From NCBI GenBank assembly GCA_036498945.1, contig DASYEQ010000116.1:1-64000 (forward strand): DNA of 64,000 nucleotides, in the 5' to 3' direction. The notes below the pieces were generated by a model. That model saw only the letters and a program-made list of their open reading frames with translations, ran no database searches and was not told where the DNA came from. Made by a program: the position numbers and the translations under genes. Position 1 is the stretch's first letter. Every line of letters begins with the position of its first letter. Below are positions 44,388-53,231 of the stretch, piece by piece. The DNA comes from JAQGMJ01 sp036498945 (GTDB taxonomy: Bacteria > Pseudomonadota > Gammaproteobacteria > Burkholderiales > JAEUOS01).

Positions 44388-45650
44388 TTGAACGTCATCA
44401 TTCTCGGCGGAGGCATCGGCGGCCTCACCACCGCGCTGGCGCTCAACGCGGCGGGCATTGCCTGCCGCGTCTACGAAGCCGTCTCCGAAATCCGCCCTCT
44501 CGGCGTCGGCATCAACCTGCTGCCGCACTCGGTACGCGAGCTGACCGACCTGGGCCTGCTGCCCAAGCTGGAGTCGATGGGCATCCGCACCCAGGAAGTG
44601 GTCTACGCCACCAAGCGCGGCGAGATCGTCTGGCGCGAGCCGCGCGGCGAGTATGCCGGCTACCGCTGGCCGCAATTCTCGGTGCACCGCGGCCAGTTGC
44701 AGATGATGCTGTACGAAGCCGTGCTCGAACGCATGGGCAAGGAGGCTGTCGCCACCCGCTGCGAAGCGGTCAACATCACGCAAGACGCCGGCAGCGCCAC
44801 GGTGCACTTCAAGGCGCGCAACGGTGTCACCCCGCCGCCTGCCACCGGCGATATCGTGATCGCCTGCGACGGCATCCACTCGAAAATCCGCGGCCTGTTC
44901 TATCCGGATGAAGGCGCGCCGAAATGGAGCCGGCGCATCCTCTGGCGCGGCACTACCATCGGCAAGCCCTTCCTCAGCGGCGCCTCCATGGTGCTGGCCG
45001 GCCACGCCTGGCAGAAATGGGTGACCTACCCGATCCGCAATCTGGATAACGGCCTGCAGGTGATCAACTGGATCGCCGAGCGCACCTTTGACGAACACAG
45101 CATGCACGCGCCGGAGGACTGGAGCCGTCCCGGCCGCCTGGAAGACTTCCTGCCCGCCTTCGAAGACTGGAATTTCCCCTGGATGCCGGTGCCCGCGATC
45201 GTGCGCGCCTCTGACAAGATATTCGAATACCCGATGAGCGACCGCGACGCGGTTTCTTCCTGGGTCTTCGGCCGTGTCGCGCTCTTAGGCGACGCCGCCC
45301 ACGCCATGTACCCGATCGGCTCCAACGGCGCCTCGCAGGCAGTGCTGGACGCGCGCCACCTCGCCTACGAACTTGCCACCCGTGCGAACATCGACGAGGC
45401 CCTGGCCGCCTACGACGCCATCCGCCGCCCCGTCACCACAAAACTATTGGAGATGACCCGCGCCGAAGGCCCGGATGCCATCCTGAAAGAAGTCGAGGAA
45501 CGCGCCCCCGACGGTTTCGACGACCTGGACCGCGTGGTCAGCCCCGCCGAGCGCGAAGCCTTTGCCGCGCGCTATAAAAACGCCGCCGGTTTCGACCGCG
45601 AAACGCTGAACAGCAAGCCTTCGCTCAACCCGCCAAAGCGCGCAGCCTGA
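44388..45650 (+). CDS. FAD-dependent aromatic monooxygenase (PhzS/UbiH-like)
   Basis: 420 residues of the class A flavoprotein monooxygenases. The N-terminal FAD motif is VIILGGGIGGLTTALAL (G7-x-G-x2-G12), and the second FAD motif is ALLGDAAHAMYPIGSNGASQ at about residue 300. The best start is TTG at 44388, with AGGCGG seven bases upstream; no ATG or GTG start occurs before the Rossmann motif. It hydroxylates an aromatic or heteroaromatic acid with NAD(P)H and O2. The substrate is unknown; the phenazine enzyme PhzS is a relative, and salicylate or 3-hydroxybenzoate hydroxylases are alternatives. Confidence 0.83.
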   Translation: MNVIILGGGIGGLTTALALNAAGIACRVYEAVSEIRPLGVGINLLPHSVRELTDLGLLPKLESMGIRTQEVVYATKRGEIVWREPRGEYAGYRWPQFSVHRGQLQMMLYEAVLERMGKEAVATRCEAVNITQDAGSATVHFKARNGVTPPPATGDIVIACDGIHSKIRGLFYPDEGAPKWSRRILWRGTTIGKPFLSGASMVLAGHAWQKWVTYPIRNLDNGLQVINWIAERTFDEHSMHAPEDWSRPGRLEDFLPAFEDWNFPWMPVPAIVRASDKIFEYPMSDRDAVSSWVFGRVALLGDAAHAMYPIGSNGASQAVLDARHLAYELATRANIDEALAAYDAIRRPVTTKLLEMTRAEGPDAILKEVEERAPDGFDDLDRVVSPAEREAFAARYKNAAGFDRETLNSKPSLNPPKRAA

Positions 45651-45667
45651 AAACAGGGTAGCGAGAG

Positions 45668-46657
45668 TTACTCCTCGATCTCGCTACGCATCAGCCGGTT
45701 GAAGCTGACGGTGGCGATGTCGCCGCCCGCCGGCGCGCAAGGCTCTTCGTCAAACGCAATGTCGCCCGCCGCATCCGGCTGCCCTGTCACCTTCAGCGTG
45801 GTGAACGGATGCAGGGTACGGTCCATCATGTGCGAAGTGGTGATATTGGCGAAGCTGGTGAAAATCGACTCCACCCGCCCGGGGTACTTGCGGTCCCACT
45901 CGCGCAGCATCGCCTTGATTTCCTTGCGCTTCAGGTTCTCCTGCGAGCCGCACAGGTCGCAAGGAATGATGGGAAAGGCGCGGTTCTCCGCGTACTGCGC
46001 CAGGTCCTCTTCCTTGATATAGGCGAGCGGCCGGATGATGATGTTCTTGCCGTCGTCCGACATCAGCTTGGGCGGCATACCCTTCATCTTGCCGCCGAAG
46101 AACATGTTGAGGAACACCGTCTCCATGATGTCGTCGCGGTGATGCCCCAGCGCGATCTTCGTCGCCCCCAGTTCACCCGCCACGCGATACAGAATGCCGC
46201 GGCGCAGGCGCGAGCACAGCGAGCAGGTGGTCTTGCCTTCGGGAATCAGGCGCTTGACGATGGAGTAGGTGTCCTGCTCCTCGATGTGAAACGGCACGCC
46301 AAGCCTGGTGAGATATTCCGGCAGCACGTGCGCCGGGAAATTCGGCTGCTTCTGGTCCAGGTTCACCGCGATGATGTCGAAATGCACCGGCGCGCGATCC
46401 TTCAGCTTGAGCAGGATGTCCAGCAGGCTGTAGCTGTCCTTGCCGCCGGAGAGGCACACCATGATCTTGTCGCCCTCCTCGATCATGTTGAAGTCGCCGA
46501 TCGCCTGGCCGGTCAGGCGCACCAGGCGCTTTTCCAGTTTATTCGCCTCGAAGGCGCGCTTGTCCGCCTTGCGTGAATCAAGCTGGCGCGCCAACTCCTG
46601 GCGCGTGCCCTCGGCGCCACCCATCGAAGCATCAGTCCCGCCCATCACCGCACTCAT
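45668..46657 (-). CDS. ttcA: tRNA 2-thiocytidine biosynthesis protein
   Basis: 329 residues. The PP-loop SGGKDSYS lies at 70-77. Iron-sulfur cysteine pairs are C145-x2-C148 (TTCSLCSRLRRG) and C233-x2-C236 (IPCDLCGSQENLKR). TtcA thiolates cytidine 32 of tRNAs using ATP and a [4Fe-4S] cluster. The ATG at 46657 lies 10 bp after the folM-like stop; the longer frame overlaps that gene. It converges with the monooxygenase gene. Confidence 0.93.
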   Translation of the reverse strand: MSAVMGGTDASMGGAEGTRQELARQLDSRKADKRAFEANKLEKRLVRLTGQAIGDFNMIEEGDKIMVCLSGGKDSYSLLDILLKLKDRAPVHFDIIAVNLDQKQPNFPAHVLPEYLTRLGVPFHIEEQDTYSIVKRLIPEGKTTCSLCSRLRRGILYRVAGELGATKIALGHHRDDIMETVFLNMFFGGKMKGMPPKLMSDDGKNIIIRPLAYIKEEDLAQYAENRAFPIIPCDLCGSQENLKRKEIKAMLREWDRKYPGRVESIFTSFANITTSHMMDRTLHPFTTLKVTGQPDAAGDIAFDEEPCAPAGGDIATVSFNRLMRSEIEE

Positions 46658-46667
46658 GATCCCGCTC

Positions 46668-47423
46668 TCACAAATAAATCGAACGGCCGCCATCCACGGC
46701 CAGGATCTGTCCCGTCACATACGGCGCGTCGGCAAATAAGAATCCCGCCGCGCGCGCAATCTCTTCCGCGCCGCCGACGCGCCCAAGCGGCGTCGCCGCC
46801 AGGATACGCTCGCGCTCCACGCCCTCCATCTGCCCGTGCTCCGGCCACTCGATCGCCCCCGGCGCGATGCCGTTCACCCGCACCTGCGGCGCCAGTTCCA
46901 GCGCCAGCGAACGCGTCAGCCCCGCCAGCCCGGCTTTCGCCACGCTGTACACCACATAATCCTTCAGCGGCCGCTCGGCATGGATATCGACGATGTTGAC
47001 GATACACCCGCCGCTTTTTCGCAATTCCGGCGCCGCCGCCTGCGCCAGGAACAGCGGCGCCTTCAGGTTGCTCGACATCAGGTCCGACCATTGCTGCGGC
47101 GTAATTTCCCCCAGCGGCGTAGCGTAAAACCCGGAAGCATTGTTCACCAGCCCGTCCAGCCGCCCCCACACCGCCGCCGCCCGCGCCACGAAGGCGGGAA
47201 TCGCGTCGGTATCGGACAGTTCCAGCCCCAGCGCATGCGCCGAATCCCGGCGCTCGCCGTTCAACTGCGCCACCAGCACATCGGCATCCGCGCTGGAATC
47301 ACGGTAATGGATCAGCACGTTCGCGCCCAGAGCGTGCAGGCGCCGCGCGATCGCCGCGCCCACCCGGCGCGCCGCACCGGTAATCAGAATGGCTTTTCCT
47401 GCGAGAGCTTGCATCGAATGCAT
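46668..47423 (-). CDS. Pteridine reductase-like short-chain dehydrogenase (FolM-like)
   Basis: 251 residues. The cofactor motif is TGAARRVGAAIARRL (the TGxxxRxG form seen in pteridine reductases), with LVNNASGFY and the catalytic YSVAK. It probably reduces dihydro- or quinonoid pterins with NADPH. An alternative start is MQALAGK at 47414. It precedes ttcA, an arrangement I recall as common in Burkholderiales. Confidence 0.83.
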   Translation of the reverse strand: MHSMQALAGKAILITGAARRVGAAIARRLHALGANVLIHYRDSSADADVLVAQLNGERRDSAHALGLELSDTDAIPAFVARAAAVWGRLDGLVNNASGFYATPLGEITPQQWSDLMSSNLKAPLFLAQAAAPELRKSGGCIVNIVDIHAERPLKDYVVYSVAKAGLAGLTRSLALELAPQVRVNGIAPGAIEWPEHGQMEGVERERILAATPLGRVGGAEEIARAAGFLFADAPYVTGQILAVDGGRSIYL

Positions 47424-47469
47424 GCGACAGTCGGGGTGGGAATTTTACGCTGTTTGCGCCGATCCGGAC

Positions 47470-48960
47470 TCAGGCACGCGCCCAGGCCGCCAGCGCCTGC
47501 GCCATCCCGGCCATCACCGCCTCCCAGTCGAGCTGGCGCGGCGGGTGGCGGAATACCCGTACCGACGAATACCAGGGCGCCTCCTGCCCGCCCTCGCCCC
47601 AGCGCCATTCGTAATCCGGGCGCGCAATCAGCCAGGTCGGCACGCCCAGCGCGCCGCCCAGATGCACCGTCGAGGTATCCACGCTGATCACCAGGTCGAG
47701 ATTTTTCATCACCGCCCCGGTGGCGTAAAAGTCGGTCAGGTGCCCGCTCACGTCGCTAAGCGGATGCACCCCCAGCTTTTGCAGCATCCCCTCCTCTTCC
47801 ACCAGCGCCACCCAGTCGATCCCCGGCACGCGAAACAGCGGCGCTAGATACTCGAAAGGCACGCTGCGCTTCGCATCGAAATGCATCGGCCGGCCGAACC
47901 AGCGCAGGCCCACCCGCTTCTCCCCCGCGCGCCGCGGCCGCAGCCAATGCGCAGCCGCCGCCACGTCTTCCGGCGCGATCGCCAGGCACGCATCATGGCG
48001 CGCTACATCCGCCTCCTGCGTCCCCAGCACCAGCGGCAGGCGCATGGTGCTCACCTGGAAGTCCGCCGCCGCACGATCGGCCGCGCCGGCATACACCTGC
48101 TCGAACCAGCCGGTTGCCTGCATCAGGCGCGCCAGCGGCGGCGGCACGTCGATCGACAGGCGCACTCCCGCCTCGCGCTCGCGCAATTGCGCGACAAAGC
48201 GCAGGAACATCATCACGTCGCCGTACCCATAGGCGCCGATCACCAGCAGGCGTTTGCCGGCCAGCGCCTGCCCGGTCCACACCGGGCAGAGATCGGCGCG
48301 CGGATACGCCCCCAGCAGATCGTCGGCCGCCGCGTACACCGCCAGTCCCGCCTGCAACTGCCCCCGCCCCATCAGCGCCACCGCCAGCAGCCCGATTGCC
48401 AGCAGCGATTGCGGCCGCGATTCCAGCGCGCGCCGGTGCAATTCCAGCGCCTCTTCATGCCGCCCCTGGAAGGCGCGCACACCGGCAAGCAACAGCAGAC
48501 AGCCGAACGCCCGCGGCGCCAGTCGCGAAGCACGCTCGGCCAGTGCGATGGCGTCGGCGAATTCGCCATGGTCGTAACGGATCTCCCCCAGCAGCATCGC
48601 CGCGCGCGCCGCGATCGCATCCTCGCCCGCCGCCAGTTCGCGCAGCAACGCCACCGCGCGCTCGAACTCGCCCTCGCGCAGCCACACATCGGCGCGCAGC
48701 ATGCGATCCACGCGACAGTCGCCGCGCTTCTCCAGGCGCGCCAGCGGCGCCTCGGCAGCGGCAAGATCGCTTCCCTCGGCCAGCAGGCGCGCCGCCTCCA
48801 GCCGGTCCGGCAGGCTGACCAGGTCTTCCCAGGCGTAAGGCGGCGCGACCTCCTCCGCCAGCCAGCGCCGCAAGGCCTCGTAGCGCGGATCTTCGATCGC
48901 CGTCGCCACCTCCATCGGCATGGCGGCGGGGCGGATGAATAGACGTTTCAGGAACGACAT
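47470..48960 (-). CDS. TPR protein with glycosyltransferase-9-like C-terminal domain (copy A)
   Basis: 496 residues. The N-terminal half (about 40-230) is a helical, Ala/Leu-rich TPR-like region (ALLRELAAGEDAIAARAAML, ALELHRRALESRPQSLLAI). The C-terminal half resembles ADP-heptose transferase-type GT9 domains found fused to TPRs, with LVIGAYGYGDVMMFLRF and DLVISVDTSTVHLGGALGVP. Such proteins modify glycans or glycosylate proteins. It is paralogous to the gene immediately upstream. The ATG at 48960 is chosen. The donor and acceptor are unknown. Confidence 0.75.
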   Translation of the reverse strand: MSFLKRLFIRPAAMPMEVATAIEDPRYEALRRWLAEEVAPPYAWEDLVSLPDRLEAARLLAEGSDLAAAEAPLARLEKRGDCRVDRMLRADVWLREGEFERAVALLRELAAGEDAIAARAAMLLGEIRYDHGEFADAIALAERASRLAPRAFGCLLLLAGVRAFQGRHEEALELHRRALESRPQSLLAIGLLAVALMGRGQLQAGLAVYAAADDLLGAYPRADLCPVWTGQALAGKRLLVIGAYGYGDVMMFLRFVAQLREREAGVRLSIDVPPPLARLMQATGWFEQVYAGAADRAAADFQVSTMRLPLVLGTQEADVARHDACLAIAPEDVAAAAHWLRPRRAGEKRVGLRWFGRPMHFDAKRSVPFEYLAPLFRVPGIDWVALVEEEGMLQKLGVHPLSDVSGHLTDFYATGAVMKNLDLVISVDTSTVHLGGALGVPTWLIARPDYEWRWGEGGQEAPWYSSVRVFRHPPRQLDWEAVMAGMAQALAAWARA

Positions 48961-48991
48961 GCGAGAGAGGGGCGGACGCAACGAGCGGATT

Positions 48992-50446
48992 CTACGTCGC
49001 GACCCAGGCCCGCAGGTCGCGCGCCGCCCGCGCCACCTGCGCGGCCTGGTCGAAGGTCCGCGGCGCATGCCGCAGTACCCGCACCGACGCATACCAGGGC
49101 GTACTCTCGCCCCCTGTGCCCCAGCGCCACTCGGGATCAGGCCGCGCCAGCAGCCAGGCCGGCAGGTCCAGCGCGCCTGCCAGGTGCAGCACCGAAGTAT
49201 CGACGCTGATGACGAGGTCGAGCTGGTGCAGCAGCGCCGCGGTGGCGTAAAAATCGGACAAGTGCGCGCTGACGTCGATCATGCCGGGCGCGACCAACGC
49301 CGGATCTTCCACCAGCGCCACCCACTCGATCCCCGGCACTTGCAGCAACGGTCCCAGCGTCGCAACCGCCAGCCCGCGCTTGGCATCGAAATGCCTGGGC
49401 TGGCCCTGCCAGCGCAGGCCGACACGCTTCACCCCCGGCCGGCGCGGCGGCAGCCAGGCGCGCGCCGCCTCCACGTCGGCCGGCGCAACGCGCAAAAACG
49501 GCCGGTGGCGCTGCGCATCCGATAGCTCCACCCGCAGCGCCACCGGCAGCCGCGTCTGCGTCACCTGCCACTCGAACTGCGCGACGTCCGGCATCGCCGT
49601 GTAAACCGCCTCGAAGCAGTCCATCGCCGCCGCCAGGCGCAGCAGCGGCGGCGGCACCACGACCAAGAGGCGCGCACGCGGCTCACGCTCGCGCACCTGC
49701 AAGGCAAAGCGCAACATCTGGATGATGTCGCCGTAGCCATAGCCGCACAGGATCAGCAGGCGTGCATCGCCCAGCGGCTGCCCGTCCCATACCGGGCAAC
49801 CCTCGCCATAGCTCTGATTGATCTCGTCGGCCAGCGCCCAGGTAGAAAACCCTCGGCGCAAATCACCCCGCACCAGCTGCACCACCGACAGCCGCCCGAG
49901 CAGCGCCGTATCCCGGGGACGCAGCGCCACGGCACGGCCATAATGTTCCAGCGCCGCATCGGCGCGGCCGTCGAAATCGCACAACTGCCCGAGCACCGCC
50001 TCTACCGCCGCATTCGCCGGCGCCAGGCGCGCGGCGTGCCCGGCCAATGGCCGCGCCGCCGCAAAAGCGCCGCGGTCGAGCAGGCGCTGCGCCAGTATCG
50101 CCGCCGCGCGCGCACCGGCTGCGTCTCCCCCTTGCGCCAATTGCGTCAGCAAGGCTTCCGCGCGCTCACCCGCGCCCGCCGCCAGCCATGCCTCGGCAGC
50201 CAGCATCCGGTCCGCCGCCTCGCCGCGAGTTTGCAGGCGCTGCGCCGGCGGTTCGAGCAAGTCGGGCTTCGCGCCTTCGGCGATCAGTTCCGCCGCCTGT
50301 GCGCGCAAGGGTTCCGCCAACTGCCCGTGCGCATACGGCGGAAAAATATCGCGCGCCGCCCAGGCCTCCAATACGGACCGTTCCGCGCTCGCGGACTCGA
50401 CAAAGGGACTGCGCCGGAATAGTTGCGAAAGCAGGCGGTTGAACAA
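48992..50446 (-). CDS. TPR protein with glycosyltransferase-9-like C-terminal domain (copy B)
   Basis: 484 residues with the same layout as copy A: TPR-like region (ALLTQLAQGGDAAGARAAAI, ALEHYGRAVALRPRDTALL), LLILCGYGYGDIIQMLRFAL, and DLVISVDTSVLHLAGALDLP near the C-terminus. Shared segments include KRVGLRW, FDAKR, SDFYATAA(L/V) and EWRWG.GG...PWY.SVRV. The two copies have drifted strongly in the TPR half, so the duplication is old. It is divergent from the MidA-like gene, with only 95 bp between them. Confidence 0.75.
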   Translation of the reverse strand: MFNRLLSQLFRRSPFVESASAERSVLEAWAARDIFPPYAHGQLAEPLRAQAAELIAEGAKPDLLEPPAQRLQTRGEAADRMLAAEAWLAAGAGERAEALLTQLAQGGDAAGARAAAILAQRLLDRGAFAAARPLAGHAARLAPANAAVEAVLGQLCDFDGRADAALEHYGRAVALRPRDTALLGRLSVVQLVRGDLRRGFSTWALADEINQSYGEGCPVWDGQPLGDARLLILCGYGYGDIIQMLRFALQVREREPRARLLVVVPPPLLRLAAAMDCFEAVYTAMPDVAQFEWQVTQTRLPVALRVELSDAQRHRPFLRVAPADVEAARAWLPPRRPGVKRVGLRWQGQPRHFDAKRGLAVATLGPLLQVPGIEWVALVEDPALVAPGMIDVSAHLSDFYATAALLHQLDLVISVDTSVLHLAGALDLPAWLLARPDPEWRWGTGGESTPWYASVRVLRHAPRTFDQAAQVARAARDLRAWVAT

Positions 50447-50541
50447 GGGCGCGGCACCATGGCGCCGATTGACGGCGCGGAAATGAAAGGACGGACAAAA
50501 AGCTTGAGAATTTTACGCCCAACGCGCATAGTGCGCGGCCT

Positions 50542-51708
50542 ATGCAGCACGCGACATCGCCCTCGCCGCTACCCGCGCCCGCCGCCGACGCCCTCGCCCA
50601 CAGCGGGCGCGTCACTGCGCACATCGGCGCGGAAATCGCCGCGGCCGGCGGCTGGCTGGCCTTCGAGCGCTACATGGACCTGGCGCTGTACGCCCCCGGC
50701 CTGGGCTACTACGCCGCCGGCGCGGCCAAATTCGGCGCCGCCGGCGACTTCGTCACCGCGCCGGAAATCTCTTCCCTGTTCGGCCAGAGCCTGGCGCGCC
50801 AGGTGGCGCAGGTACTGGCGGCGAGCAGCCCGCATGTCCTGGAATTCGGCGCCGGCACCGGCAAGCTCGCCGCCGACGTGCTGAACAGCCTCGGCGCCGC
50901 CTGCCAAAGCTACGCCATCCTCGAACCCTCGCCCGACCTGCGCGCACGCCAGGCCGAGACCTTGCGGCGGCTCGCGCCCGCGCACACCGCCAAGGCGAGA
51001 TGGCTGGACCAGTTGCCGGCGCAATTTGCCGGCGCAGTGATTGCCAACGAGGTGATCGATGCGATGCCGGTGCACCTGGTACACGCGAGCGAAGGCGACA
51101 TCACCGAGCGCGGCGTCACCCTTGATGCCGAAAACCGCTTCGCCTGGGCCGACCGTCCCGCCTCCGGCACCGTCCTCGACGAGGCGCAAACCCTGGGCCT
51201 GAACCAGGAACACGACTACCTCACCGAGATCAACCTGGCCGCGCGTGCCTGGGTCACCGCGCTCGCCGGCATGCTGACCAAAGGCGCGGCCCTGATCATC
51301 GACTACGGCTTTCCCGCGCGCGAGTATTACCACCCGCAGCGCAACCGCGGCACCTTGATGTGCCACTACCGCCATCACGCGCACGCCGATCCGTTCCTCT
51401 GGCCGGGCCTGACCGACATCACCGCCCACGTCGATTTCACCGCGCTGGCCGACAGCGCGGAAGCCGCCGGCCTGGCGCTGGCGGGCTATACCAGCCAGGC
51501 CGCCTTCCTGCTCGACTGCGGCCTGACCGACCTGCTGGCCCAGGTGCCGGCGGCGGACAGCGCGCGCTACCTGCCGCTGACCAACCAGGCCAACCGCCTG
51601 ATCTCTCCCGCCGAAATGGGCGAGCTGTTCAAGGTGATGCTGCTGACCCGCGACCTGGCCATCGAACCGCTGGGCTTTCGCAGCAGCGACCGCTCGCACC
51701 GGCTGTAA
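50542..51708 (+). CDS. SAM-dependent methyltransferase, MidA/NDUFAF7 family
   Basis: 388 residues. Motif I of class I methyltransferases is VLEFGAGTGKLAADVL, preceded by the family segment AKFGAAGDFVTAPEIS. The mitochondrial homologue NDUFAF7 methylates an Arg of a complex I subunit; the bacterial role is not settled. The stop is followed directly by a strong bidirectional terminator. Confidence 0.85.
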   Translation: MQHATSPSPLPAPAADALAHSGRVTAHIGAEIAAAGGWLAFERYMDLALYAPGLGYYAAGAAKFGAAGDFVTAPEISSLFGQSLARQVAQVLAASSPHVLEFGAGTGKLAADVLNSLGAACQSYAILEPSPDLRARQAETLRRLAPAHTAKARWLDQLPAQFAGAVIANEVIDAMPVHLVHASEGDITERGVTLDAENRFAWADRPASGTVLDEAQTLGLNQEHDYLTEINLAARAWVTALAGMLTKGAALIIDYGFPAREYYHPQRNRGTLMCHYRHHAHADPFLWPGLTDITAHVDFTALADSAEAAGLALAGYTSQAAFLLDCGLTDLLAQVPAADSARYLPLTNQANRLISPAEMGELFKVMLLTRDLAIEPLGFRSSDRSHRL

Positions 51709-51712
51709 AAAC

Positions 51713-51737
51713 AAAAAGGGGCTGACGCCCCTTTTTT
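51713..51737. terminator. Bidirectional rho-independent terminator
   Basis: AAAAAGGGGC (51713-51722) and GCCCCTTTTT (51727-51736) flank a TGAC loop. The T and A runs on each side make it effective in both directions, between the convergent MidA-like and GST genes. Confidence 0.85.
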
Positions 51738-51754
51738 GATGTGCCGCGCGCCGC

Positions 51755-52378
51755 CTAGCGCTTCGGCACGTCCAGCCCGCGCTTGACCGCCGGGCGCGCG
51801 CTGATGCCGTCGTACCAGCGCTTGACGTTGGGGAACTCGGCCAGATCCACGCGGTGCCGTTCGTGACGGAACACCCAGGGATAGGTGGCGATATCGGCGA
51901 TGGTGTATTCGCCGCCGGCAAGATACGGCTCCCTCTCCAGGCGCTTGTCCATCACGCCGTACAGGCGCCGGGCTTCCTTGCCGTAACGCGCAACGCCATA
52001 GGGTACCGGCTCCTTGGCCGAATGCATGAAGTGGTGCGCCTGGCCGAACATCGGGCCGACTCCGCCCATCTGGAACATCAGCCATTGCAGCGCCTCGTAC
52101 TTGCCGCGCGGCGATTCGGGAAGGAATTTGCCGGTCTTGCCGGCGAGGTAGACCAGGATGGCGCCGGATTCGAACAGGCTGATCGGGCGGCCGTCCGGCC
52201 CTTGCGGATCGACGATCGCCGGGATCTTGCCGTTCGGGTTGATCGCCAGGAATTCGGGGGTGAACTGGTCGTCGCGGCCGATATTGATTTCGCGCACGTT
52301 GTACGGCAGGCCGCACTCCTCCAGCATGATGGATATCTTGTAGCCATTGGGCGTGGTCCAGGTATACAGGTCGATCAT
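51755..52378 (-). CDS. Glutathione S-transferase, YfcG/Ure2p-like
   Basis: 207 residues. The N-terminal thioredoxin-like domain begins with LYTWTTPNGYKISIMLEE; the TPNG motif is typical of the YfcG (Nu) class, which has disulfide-bond oxidoreductase activity. INPNGKIPAIVD and LFESGAILVYLA are standard, and a helical C-terminal domain follows. The function is probably glutathione-dependent disulfide reduction. Confidence 0.87.
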   Translation of the reverse strand: MIDLYTWTTPNGYKISIMLEECGLPYNVREINIGRDDQFTPEFLAINPNGKIPAIVDPQGPDGRPISLFESGAILVYLAGKTGKFLPESPRGKYEALQWLMFQMGGVGPMFGQAHHFMHSAKEPVPYGVARYGKEARRLYGVMDKRLEREPYLAGGEYTIADIATYPWVFRHERHRVDLAEFPNVKRWYDGISARPAVKRGLDVPKR

Positions 52379-52531
52379 CGAGCGGCTCCGTGGTTGTTGT
52401 TGCGGACAAGGGGGCGCTACGCTAGCACGAACATCACGAAAATACCTGGCGCTGCGCCCGCATGCGCCGCATCAGCCCGGCCCCGCGCCGGCGCGTCATC
52501 CGGCCGCGCCATCCATGCGTAAAATGGCGCC

Positions 52532-52726
52532 ATGCTCAAATGGCTCCTGGTATTCGTCATCTGCTCGGTGGTGTTTTCCTCGCTGCGCCCGCTGCTGGCA
52601 CGCCTGGGGTTCGGGCGCATGCCGGGCGACTTCCGCTTTCGCATCGGCGAGACGCCGATCCTGATTCCGCTGGGCTCCTGCGTGTGCTTTTCGCTGGTGT
52701 TCTGGCTGGTCGGGCGCCTGATCTAG
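52532..52726 (+). CDS. DUF2905 family small membrane protein
   Basis: 64 residues with two predicted membrane helices (LKWLLVFVICSVVFSSL and LIPLGSCVCFSLVFWLVG) joined by LARLGFGRMPGDFRFRIGE. The GRMPGDFR segment is the DUF2905 signature. The function is unknown. Confidence 0.85.
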   Translation: MLKWLLVFVICSVVFSSLRPLLARLGFGRMPGDFRFRIGETPILIPLGSCVCFSLVFWLVGRLI

Positions 52727-52732
52727 GCAATG

Positions 52733-52764
52733 AAAAATCTCCCGGAACCGCAAGGCCCGGGAGA
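52733..52764 (-). terminator. Rho-independent terminator of the EF-hand gene
   Basis: TCTCCCGG (52738-52745) and CCGGGAGA (52757-52764) form an 8-bp stem. Read on the minus strand it is followed by five T (52733-52737). It lies just past the stop of the EF-hand gene and just after the convergent DUF2905 gene. Confidence 0.7.
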
Positions 52765-52802
52765 AAACGCCGCACGGGAAGCGGCGGAGGTGATGAACCT
52801 GG

Positions 52803-53105
52803 TTACGGGTTGCCGCTGCCGGCCGCCGCCCCGCTGCCCTTGCGCGCCTGCGCCATCGCAGCGCCAATCTCGGCCTTGGTGACAAAGCCGTCGTGATCGG
52901 TGTCGATGGCGTCGAAATTCTTCGCCACGCGCGGCATCGCCTTCGCCTCATCCTTCGACAGCTTGCCGTCGCCGTTGGCATCGGCCTTGGTGAAGCGGGC
53001 ATCGAAACGCTCGCGCATTTTTTCCGCGCGATCGCTCTGGGCATGGACCAGGGTGCAGGCGGCGGCGAGCGCGCTGAAGGCAAGGGCAAGCAGGGTTTTG
53101 CGCAT
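52803..53105 (-). CDS. Exported EF-hand calcium-binding protein
   Basis: A 100-residue protein with a signal peptide (MRKTLLALAFSALAAACTLV, cleavage near HAQ). Two EF-hand loops are present, DANGDGKLSKDE at 42-53 and DTDHDGFVTKAE at 68-79, both with Asp/Asn at positions 1, 3 and 5, Gly at 6 and Glu at 12. It probably binds Ca2+ in the periplasm. The role is unknown. Confidence 0.85.
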   Translation of the reverse strand: MRKTLLALAFSALAAACTLVHAQSDRAEKMRERFDARFTKADANGDGKLSKDEAKAMPRVAKNFDAIDTDHDGFVTKAEIGAAMAQARKGSGAAAGSGNP

Positions 53106-53231
53106 GACGTTTTTCCTTGGAAGATTGGCTTGACGGCAATGTAGACCAAACTCCTGCGCGCCGCCTAGAGGCGGAAACAATGCGTTACCGAAAACCGCGT
53201 ACGGTAATTTTTTGTAATCGCCGGCGGCGCG

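Noticed and set aside
43477..45650. Phenazine biosynthesis cluster
   Set aside because: Only PhzF-like and PhzS-like genes are present; the core genes phzA/B, C, D, E and G are missing.
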